Below are positions 56,101 through 64,000 of a stretch of DNA of 64,000 nucleotides, piece by piece (position 1 is the stretch's first letter; each line of letters begins with the position of its first letter). The stretch is from Pterobdella sp. o SKG-2022 (taxonomy: Eukaryota; Annelida; Clitellata; Hirudinida; Piscicolidae), in assembly GCA_964035795.1 (NCBI GenBank), contig OZ038324.1, forward strand, positions 823,524 through 887,523, given 5' to 3'. The translations under genes were made by a program, and so were the position numbers. The notes beneath the pieces were generated by a model. That model worked only from the letters and a program-made list of their open reading frames with translations, was not told the origin of the DNA and did no database searches.

Positions 56101-57947
56101 GGGTTGTTATATAGTTATAAAATTACATTAAAGTGATGAACAAATTTAAAGGTGGGCACACAATTCTATCAGGAGTCTCAGCAAGATTTGCAAATCAATA
56201 CTTGATCCATTTGAAGCTTTAAGAAATGCCTGTTATGTGCCTCATTAATTATATGAGTGATCACTTACCAAACAAATATTAGTTTGTTGTTTTTTGTCAA
56301 ACGAAATGACTCAAATACCATTAAATTATAATATTAAATTAGATTATACTGCTGTACATGTCCTAGTTATTGCTTGACAGCAGTCAACCTGAACTATTAC
56401 TACAGCTTTTTTCAACATAACTTATAAAAGTCATTTATTTAGGAAAAATTTTATAAACTGCCAGACTGACTGTCTTACTTGAAATTATCAAATTTAAGAT
56501 ACACTTCTCTCACACTGATGTGGGGTTTTCTGGCCAAACCGCATGAAAACAGAAACCGTGAGTGCCCTGATTGAACCAGCCTCTCAAGTTGTGACAAGGC
56601 GACGCTGGCAAATGCTAGGCCATATTCTGCGCATGGATGATCTGGTTCCAGCTAAACAATCCACCATCAATTGCCTTAAGAAAAAAAACGCAAAGCGTTG
56701 AAGACCTAGCACCAGCTTTCTCACAATGATCAAACACAATCTAAAAGCCCACAAACTAAACATAGATCGAGCAGTTGAACTGGCGCAAGACAGGGACCTA
56801 TGGAAGCTGGAGGGAAGTCATACACCGGTGAACGAAAATCTTTGAAAATATTTGAACACTCAATTTTATCTCTATTTTTGTCTCTTTGTAAACCCTAATA
56901 AATAAATTCTCTCACACTTAGGCAGTAGTATTGTATTTTAAGTGCTAAGTTTGTTTCAGTTCAACTTTGAATGTCCAGATTTCAAATGAAAACATTGAAG
57001 ACATATAAAAAATTCATTTACAGCGCTAATGCTAAAAACCTGTAGAATGGTCTCTTCAGCTCCATTGAAGAGGAAGATGACATCATTGATCAAGTGATTG
57101 GAGCCTGCCAACACCCTCAACACCTCCATCATTGAAGCACAGCTGACTGCATCATCACTAGCTCCTGCATCAATTAGTGCCCAAATTAGTGCAGTTGTAA
57201 AACCATGAAGAGTGCATGAATTTGAAGTTATTACTGTTGCTGATATATTATGCTTTTGAATGTATGAAATATAACTGAGAATTTTTTATAGTGAGTTCAA
57301 ATAATTCTAAATAATGAAGTGTAAATCATGACCAGGGCTTGAAAATGCTGAATCATAGTGACAATTGACCAGCAGTGCTTTTCTGTTATGGCCCGAGGTA
57401 GATGACAATCTGACAACAATGTTTCTGATGTTTTGATAAACGTTAGTGAAACCTCCAAAAAAGCTTAAATCAAAAGAACCATTAGAAATTTGTACATCAA
57501 TCTGTGAAATGAATTAATAAGTGCTTAGTACAAAAAAAAGATATTTTCAAAGCTTACTTTGATTTTTTTTTGTGCAAATAATTGTATTTTTTGTACTTCT
57601 TTTACAATGTATTCAAAAGCTTGTTTTTCATTTGCATCACTTCCTACAGACCTCACACCAAAAGAAACCAAACCTTCTAAAAACTCCCTTGCTCTTTCTT
57701 CACTATATTTAGAAGAACCAGCTTCTGAAGCAGTCAACGGTTTTGGAAAATCATGACTTTTATAGGAAACCAATGCAAAATTAAACAGTTGCCACAATAT
57801 TAGAAATAAGAATAGCTTTGTTCCTGTAGATATATACTTTTTCCTATCAATCATGATGAAGGTTTCATTTTCTTCAGAAAAAGTATCAGATGAATTATGT
57901 AGAGGCCTTCTACGTCTTACATTTTCAAGCCCCGGTTGGCTACCCAT
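50154..57947 (-). CDS. ERMP1: ERMP1-type endoplasmic reticulum M28 metallopeptidase (complete, 14 exons)
   Basis: Exons (minus): 57947-57558, 57501-57333, 57164-57040, 55649-55544, 55073-54927, 54185-54020, 53767-53637, 53550-52958, 52794-52639, 52418-52204, 51741-51632, 51055-50953, 50548-50470, 50318-50154. Phases agree and give 884 aa, near the usual 900. The N-terminus has one membrane anchor ([17 protein letters not shown], about 49-65). The peptidase domain keeps the zinc/catalytic set: H178 and D180 (NCHYDS), D191 (GASDDAVS), E223/E224 (NGAEE), E250 (NLEAAG) and H326 (YVYHT), plus [12 protein letters not shown] multi-pass membrane region follows (about 370-650, with PIMGRSG), then a lumenal beta-rich C-terminal domain. 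The physiological substrate is not evident. The gene lies upstream of POR in the same orientation. Confidence 0.95.
50561..50743 (-). mobile_element. tRNA-derived SINE, copy 2 (ERMP1 intron 12)
   Basis: The minus strand starts GTCGGCCCGTATAGCTCAGA with a good box A and box B (GGTTCGATCCC). The anticodon-like stem-loop (TTAGA, loop CTAATTA, TCTAA) would read AAT (Ile-like). The body ends in an ATTAC repeat 12 bp from the acceptor of ERMP1 exon 13. Confidence 0.9.
52013..52055 (+). repeat. Dispersed repeat family B, copy in ERMP1 intron 10
   Basis: ACGAAGCTTTTTGTAAGATT followed by AGCTTACATTATCA; same arrangement as 34268-34315. Confidence 0.6.
55312..55535. repeat. 16-bp minisatellite in ERMP1 intron 4
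   Basis: About 13 copies of a unit like GTGATTGGTTAGGGAT. On the gene (minus) strand each copy reads CCAATCAC, that is, it carries a CCAAT-like box. Confidence 0.85.
55730..55896 (-). mobile_element. tRNA-derived SINE with a different body (ERMP1 intron 3)
   Basis: The tRNA-like head at 55822-55896 (minus) begins GTCGGCCCGCATAGCTCAGT; its ends can pair as a 7-bp acceptor-like stem. The anticodon-like loop CTAGTTA would read AGT (Thr-like). The body (GATTATTCACAGGGCGCTAC-like, 55735-55815) does not match the bodies of the other SINE copies. The T-arm loop is one base short, so it is not counted as a functional tRNA. Confidence 0.7.
56345..56515 (+). repeat. Dispersed repeat family A, diverged copy 4 (ERMP1 intron 3)
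   Basis: Shares TAACTTATAAAA, TTTATAAACTGCCAG and related blocks with 43260-43320. Similarity is weaker than between copies 1 to 3. Confidence 0.45.
56530..56905 (+). mobile_element. 3'-terminal LINE fragment in ERMP1 intron 3
   Basis: The plus strand reads [19 protein letters not shown], then a short gap and [18 protein letters not shown], the ORF2 tail that follows the RT in many APE-type LINEs. A polyadenylation-like AATAAATAAA follows at 56898. It is antisense to the host gene and 5'-truncated. Confidence 0.8.
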
Positions 57948-57959
57948 GTTTAAACGCAA

Positions 57960-58380
57960 AGCAATAAGACACTTCGAGCTTTCTACGTTGAAGTACTTAT
58001 TTTGAATCTCCTGACCAATAGGAATGAAGCAGATTTAAACCAATTTTAATGTGTGCCAACATTTTTCAGAAATTGAGTAGTATTTATATATTATGATAAT
58101 GTAAGTTCATCTTACGAAAAGCTCCGTAGAATAAAATAAAATCCCAGTGTTTTTATTTGAATATTTATGATTGGCTCAAAAAATTGAAAAGTATTCTTTG
58201 ATCTTCATCAGTATGGTTTGTTTTGTTAAGATTCTGCTGATAATCTTTTTGTGGAAGTATAAATCTACTCATTTGTTTCAAGTAGGATTATATTTAGTTT
58301 TCTATAATTTAAATTATTTGATAATGTAAACCAAGTATTATGGTGGAATGTAACTGTTGGAATCTATGTAATCTAATTTA
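57960..58380. other. Upstream flank of ERMP1
   Basis: AT-rich sequence presumed to hold the ERMP1 promoter; no distinctive element seen. It contains a minus-strand copy of dispersed family B at about 58098-58133. Confidence 0.5.
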
Positions 58381-58546
58381 TGTAATGTAATGCGGTGCTT
58401 TTATTTTTAGATCACAACGCTTGCTACAAATTTAATGTAGCAAAAACACACGGTGGAACAGGTGCCGATTGTCGGGCCACGCGGGATCGAACCCGGTAAC
58501 TTTAGATAATTAGTCTAATGTTCTACCTTTGAGCTATACGGGCAGA
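58381..58546 (-). mobile_element. tRNA-derived SINE, copy 3
   Basis: Same head and body as 50561-50743 (GGTTCGATCCC box B, TTTGCTACATTAAATTTG body) and the same ATTAC-type end. Confidence 0.9.
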
Positions 58547-58914
58547 AAGTTTTATAAATTATTATACCAGGGTGGTTTTGAAGACTAATAGTTCCATGCC
58601 ACTATAAAAATACTTGTTCATCTATATATAGTTACAGTTAAAGATTAATTTAATCTTCATCCACTTCATGATCCATCTTCATCCACTTCATGATCCATCT
58701 TCACCCACTTCAGCTCTTCACCCTTCTTTCAATATATCCCTTTCAGTCGGTACAAAAATTTTCGATTTCTGAACATTTTGTAGACATTTTGTATAACTTT
58801 CCAAATCATAAAATTACAATGATATATTATTCGATACAATAAGGCAACAAAGCCTCAACTCTTTATGTGGCTTCAATCATTTCTTTCTAATTTCTGAATA
58901 TTCTGATATCTGTC

Positions 58915-61020
58915 ACTTTTGCAACTGCCCCCATGCACCATTTTTATATTTTCATCATTATTAAATCATGAAGATATAAAAAATAGCTATGCTGTACAAA
59001 TCAGAAACCGATTTGAACAACTACAAAACCTTAATCCTGATAACTTTTCAACAAACGATATTTATGAAAGTATAATAAAAGCTCATGCTGAAGCTGCTGA
59101 AAAATATATCCCAAAAAAATCGAACCAAAAAGAGATTTGCCATGGTTTGCAAAAAGCGAAATGAGCTGAACGAAGCTTTCAAACGCAAGAAAGAAAAAAA
59201 CGATCTTACAAACACCCTACTTGTGGAAAGAAAAAAGATTTGGACCATGCTTATGATGAGGAACAAAAAAATTACGTGAAAAGCAAAATATAGGAAATCA
59301 AAGATGCGCATATAAATAACCATTCTAGACAAGTATGGGATACAGTGAATGAAGTGACGAGAAGAAAAGGCCAAAAACGTGGTCGAATCAAAGCAAGCAA
59401 CACAGATGAACGTCTTGATATTTGGAAAGATCACTCTCAAAAGCTTCTCGGACAATCACCGGAGATGGATGATCAACCCGTACCAAAAGTATTTGATACT
59501 TTCCCAATTAAAACTGGTGAATTTACTGCAATCGAGCTTCAACCTTCCATAAAGTCTTTTCAAAATAACAAAGCTACTGGCCTCGATAGTATACCAATAG
59601 AAACATGGAAAACAGGCTGTATGAACGAAGAATTATTAAATGTATGCAACAAAACATATCTTGGTGATGCACCAAACTGCTGGCTACAAGGTGCAATCTT
59701 GCCTGTTCCTAAAAGGGAGACTTGAGTATAGCCAGTAATCATCGAAGAATAACTTTATCTTTGTCAGCATCCAAAATATACAATAAAATGTTGCTCAACA
59801 GAACACGTCCAATTTTAGACGAAAAGTTGAAAACAAACCAAAATGGCTTCAGACCTGGTCGATCCATTCTTGCTCAAATCCTCACGCTGAGAAGAATAAT
59901 AGAAGGAGTCAAGTCAAAAACACTACCGGCAGTTATGATTTTTGTGGATTTCCATAAAGCTTTTGATTCAATACATAGGGGAAAATTAATGGAAATACTA
60001 AAAGCATATGGCATTCCTCTTGAAACTGTAAACGCAATTTCACTTCTATATAAAAACACTACTGCTAAAGTTATTTCCCCAGATGGTGATACAAGTTTTT
60101 TTCAAATTCATGCAGGAGTTTTGCAGGGAGATACACTAGCACCCTACCTGTTCATAATAGCAGTAGATTATGCAATGAGGACAGCAATCTCTAATTCAGA
60201 TGATTGTGGCTTTACTCTCAAAAAAGCTAAAAGTAGGAGACATCCAGCACTATGTATAACAGACATACACTTCGCAGATGATATTGCCCTACTCTCAGAC
60301 TCTGTGGATAAAGCTGAAAAACTTGCATAATGTAGAAATGGCAGCCAAACTAATAGGTCTTCACATTAATGAGAAAAAAACACGACATATGACTTTAATC
60401 AAAATACTTCAAAACTCACCACAATAAACAAAAAATGCATAAAACCCACAAACGATTTTCTCTATCTAGGATCCTGGATATATTCCAACGAGAAAGACGT
60501 TGACGTAAGAATCGGTAAAGCTTGGGTTGCTCTACAAAAACTAAATACTATCTGGAATTCAAATCTGCCAAAAAAACTTGAAATTAGCATTTTTCCATAC
60601 TACAGTGAGCTCTGTGCTACTCTATGTATCTAGTACCTGGACATTGACCAAAAAGTTAGAAACAAAGTTAAACGGGTGCTATACAAAAATGCTAAGAGTT
60701 GTGAATAATGTAAAATGGCAGCAACGTATGAGCAATAATGTACTATACAACAACTTACTAAAGATAACCAATACAATTGCAACACAGAGAGTGAGTTTCG
60801 CAGAACATTGCTTTCGCAGTAAAGAAGTTATACACAAATTAATACTATGGGAGCCAAGATGTGGTAAAAATATTAGAGGAAAACCAGCTCGAAATTTTAT
60901 CAACCAACTGACTGATGATACTAATCTTGATAAAGAAGATTAAGAAACAGTTATGAGCGATAGGGAGTATTGGAAGAACAAAGTCATAGAAGTTCGACTG
61001 TGGTCTACATGATGGTGATC
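58915..61020 (+). mobile_element. Non-LTR retrotransposon (LINE), degenerate, with nearly complete reverse transcriptase
   Basis: Plus-strand frames give the EN-RT linker (58919-59440), RT fingers (SFQNNKATGLDSIPIETWK at about 59560-59620), then a frame from 59722 with QNGFRPGRSILAQILTLRR, FVDFHKAFDSIH, GVLQGDTLAPYLFIIAVDY and the catalytic box FADDIALLSD, ending at a stop near 60328. The post-RT tail follows (60440-61010: SSTWTLTKKLETKLNGCYTK). The catalytic DD is intact but stops or frameshifts at about 59165, 59290, 59724 and 60328 break the ORF, and the endonuclease is missing. It lies between ERMP1 and GlyRS. Confidence 0.9.
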
Positions 61021-61029
61021 ATCATGCAC

Positions 61030-62150
61030 CAACCCACATAAGCTTCATGCTGGATCAATGCTAGAGGCCATATATTTGGTATATTTTAAAAAAATTTTCT
61101 CTTTTATTTCTTAGTATTTAAATCTATGAACCGCATTAACTCTTCGGAGGTGCCAAACGAGTACACAAGACTTGTGTTGAGAAAAATTGAATAAACGATC
61201 ATCAATATGTGAAAACATCATAGTACACATCAAAACTGCTCTCAAATGAGTGATCGAGGCAACATTTTTTGATGTACTTGAAAACTGAATAGAGTTGATA
61301 ATAAAAAATTATTTTGCAGATACTTCATCAAAATCAAAAACAATCTGGATTTACTTTTTCGAAAATCCCACACATTCACCACAAATACTATTTCATCATT
61401 CAAACCCACCAAAAAAAGCCAGTGCTGATCATTCCATGCCGATATTCTGATCCGGATGTGATCATCGTTGTTTTGTATAAATTTCCTTCAGTTCAAAATT
61501 GACTTATTTTTGTTTTATGAATTATATGGAAAAACTTTTTATAAAATCATCGAATATAATAACTGTTTCGTTTGTTTTCAATCAGAATGAATTTTTTTTC
61601 ACGTATTGAAGTATTATTTTTGAAGAATAAAATATTTTTAATTAATTTAAAAAAATAAATTTTATCATTTTGAAATTTCGACGGACACTATAATTCAAAG
61701 CTGCTTCATTTCAATTGCATAGTGAATTCAAAGGGACTAGTGCCGAATAGCGAAGTCGAAGTGTCACTGACAAAACGATCGTTAAGAATTTTGAATTAAC
61801 TTTTGACCATACCTTGAAATTAGATTTAATAGCTGAAAAGTACAAATATTTTAAAAAAGATTTTATAAAAAAAGGTTTTTCAATTTATGTATCTGATTCT
61901 CGAAGTAAGTCAATAAATTTTCATGTAACTAAAAAATAAATTTTACAAAGTTTAAGTATAATTTTTTAAATTACCTATTTATTAAATAAAAATCTTATCA
62001 ATTTAAGTACTCAAACAAATAAAAAAGTCTCATTATTAGTTTTGTTATTAAAAATTAAAAAAGCTAAATTTCACTTAAGAATTTGGACTATAAATATCCT
62101 AATTAACAAATTTATGACTTAAGTTAACTTTTTCCATTTTTGCATCAGCC
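61030..62150. other. AT-rich intergenic stretch before GlyRS
   Basis: No gene or repeat recognised. The GlyRS promoter is expected near 61900-62150 but no distinctive box is visible. Confidence 0.5.
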
Positions 62151-62170
62151 ATCCTCGTGGACACACATAT

Positions 62171-63897
62171 ATGAGATTTTCTTCTTTGGCTTTGGGATTG
62201 GTTCGTGATATATTCAAAAATCGATCACAACTTTGGATTAAAAATTCGCTCCACTTCAATTTAAAGTCAGGTTATTTTTTTGGGACATCAATAAATAATT
62301 CTTTCAAACCTCAATTTAGTAAAAAAGTAAAAGAATTAAAAATTAAAAAAGTAATGGCTGACTTAAAAAATAAGGAAATTTTGTTACCATTGCAAGCAGC
62401 TGTTAAACAAAAGGTTTGTTTTAAATATCCTTGACTCTAATGCTTTCCATGTTAATGCTTCAAAGTTTCATCTTTGCAAAGGGTGATAAAGTCAGAAGCT
62501 TGAAAGAATCCAAAGCTCCTGAAAATGATGTCAACGCAGCTGTAAAAGAATTGAAAGCTGTTAAAAAAATTCTTGAAGACAAAGTTAGTTTAATCACTAT
62601 ATTTTTGATAAAATTTGTTATCATCTATACTGATGAGTGTTATTTTTAAAAAATCTATCATTAAATTTCAATCCTTCAGGTTTTAGAGCTGGAAGACAAA
62701 GAAGGAGATGGCCCTATTGATAGATTGAAATTAGAAGATCTTTTAAAGCAAAAGTTTTTTTTTGATCAGTCAGCAGCCATCTATGGGGGTGTGGCTGGTT
62801 TTTGGGATTATGGTCCCATGGGTTGTGCCATGAAAACCAACTTTTTGGCAGAATGGAGAAAGTTTTTTATTGAGGAGGAAGAAATGCTCGAGGTTGACAC
62901 AAACATTCTCACTCCTGAACCTGTGCTCAAGTATGTATGGTTTCAAATTTTATCAATCATCATCTCAGAAAAAATTATTTATCTAAAAACATTTATAACA
63001 TACACCACAATATTAGCAAGTTCAATACAAAAGTAAATCTGAAGCATTATTACACATAGGAACATAATAAGACATCACTCCACTCACCATCACAACTACA
63101 CCTCATACTTCCTCACAGAGCATCAGGTCATGTGGACAGATTTGCAGATTACATGGTGAAGGACCTCAAGACTGGCGAGTGTTTCAGAGCTGACCATCTT
63201 ATTGAGGGTTTGTGTTTTTTCTATTATTTAATGTTTTTTGTTTCATTATTTGTATGCATTTTTCATTATTATTGCTTTATTCTATGTTTGTTTTGATCTG
63301 ATTTGTTCATTTTGTTGCTAATTCCAATATGGAAGTTCTGGAATGCCCCAAATTCTTTGAAAAGGATTTTTGTGAATTAAAACACTACAAATAAACATCA
63401 AAATCCTATTTATTCATTATCTTTCAAAAATGTTCATCATCGCTATTGTATGCTTCCACTCATCTTCATATCCAGCCCACTTTGAGAAGAGCCTGGAGGA
63501 CAAGAAGGTGGGTGAGGATGTGAAGCAGGAAATGAGGGATTTGCTGCCCAAGGTAACATGCCACCATCATTGGCCACTGTTTATTTGTATCATTTAGCAA
63601 AACATCCTTGCTTTTCAGATAAATATTTGTATTTTCATATTTATTAATGAAATTAAATTTTTTCACATGATATTTTGATGAAAGCCTTGAAATCAACATG
63701 CGACATTTTACACTGCCACCATCTCAACATGCAAATGATGCCACCTTCCAGATAGATGGTTTCAGCAGGGAAGACATGGCATACACCATAAAGAAGTATG
63801 ACATAAAGAGTCCCCATAAAAACAACGACCTCTCTGAGCCCATGCAGTTTAACCTCATGTTTTCAACCAATATCGGCCCTACAGGCGACCTCAAAGG
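62171..63897 (+). CDS. GARS: Glycyl-tRNA synthetase, 5' part (exons 1-6; continues beyond the window)
   Basis: Exons 62171-62413, 62482-62583, 62680-62930, 63119-63207, 63476-63552 and 63752-63897 keep phase and encode about 302 residues. The protein charges tRNA-Gly. Residues 1-61 are basic and Ser/Phe-rich without acidic clusters at the start ([15 protein letters not shown]), as in a mitochondrial presequence. A second in-frame ATG at 62354 ([13 protein letters not shown]) is where a cytosolic form would begin. A WHEP domain follows (about 68-118: [19 protein letters not shown]). The catalytic-domain start reads [20 protein letters not shown], with [22 protein letters not shown] and [10 protein letters not shown]. 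The last exon ends [13 protein letters not shown] with a phase-2 donor at 63898. Later class II motifs lie outside the window. AT-rich introns are 68-268 bp. Confidence 0.95.
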
Positions 63898-64000
63898 GTT
63901 TGTATGTTGTTGGCAGGGTGTTGTGTTTTCATTTCAAGTTTTATGTTGATTTTTCATTTTTACTTTTTCAGTGTTTTATTTTTTTCACTTTTCTTTATTA

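Overview
This is a eukaryotic, metazoan genomic window: AT-rich, with spliced genes (GT/AG introns of about 70 bp to 3.6 kb), many microsatellites and minisatellites, tRNA-derived SINEs and many broken retrotransposons. The gene set (alpha-catenin, FMRFamide-receptor-like GPCR, NADPH-cytochrome P450 reductase, ERMP1, glycyl-tRNA synthetase, an ALMS-motif protein) is animal. The GPCR type and the repeats suggest a protostome, possibly a spiralian such as an annelid or mollusc; that placement is a low-confidence inference. No bacterial, viral or CRISPR feature was seen.

Layout. 0-5.5 kb: a graveyard of Ty3/gypsy LTR-retrotransposon pieces (two inverted relative to each other) and LINE pieces. 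6.6-10.5 kb (+): a four-exon gene ending in an ALMS motif (centrosome/cilium family). 10.9-19.8 kb (+): a complete 20-exon alpha-catenin, 884 aa, whose last large intron holds copies of a LINE with a restriction-like endonuclease. A (TCC)n tract starts just after its stop codon. 20.1-23.8 kb: no recognised gene. 23.9-32.0 kb (+): a four-exon FMRFamide-receptor-like GPCR of 411 aa with large repeat-filled introns. 32-38.9 kb: weakly supported small or membrane-protein genes and a large 16-bp minisatellite. 38.9-49.8 kb (-): a complete 15-exon NADPH-cytochrome P450 reductase, 677 aa, with two LINE insertions in its introns. 50.1-57.9 kb (-): a complete 14-exon ERMP1-type M28 ER metallopeptidase, 884 aa. 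58.4-61.0 kb: a SINE and a degenerate LINE with a recognisable reverse transcriptase. 62.2 kb to the end (+): the first six exons of glycyl-tRNA synthetase, with a mitochondrial presequence and an internal cytosolic start; it runs off the window.

The host genes do not form a pathway. POR and ERMP1 are both ER-membrane enzymes lying head to tail about 400 bp apart, but nothing further links them. For the five main genes the exon phases were checked by hand: every junction keeps frame, and the predicted lengths agree with the families (a partial gene for GlyRS). No exciting new multi-gene system was found. The most unusual items are the loss of both class-A disulfide cysteines in the GPCR, a SINE tail abutting an ERMP1 splice acceptor, the repeated (AAT)n-tailed RLE-type LINE, and a heat-shock-element-like array beside a gypsy fragment.
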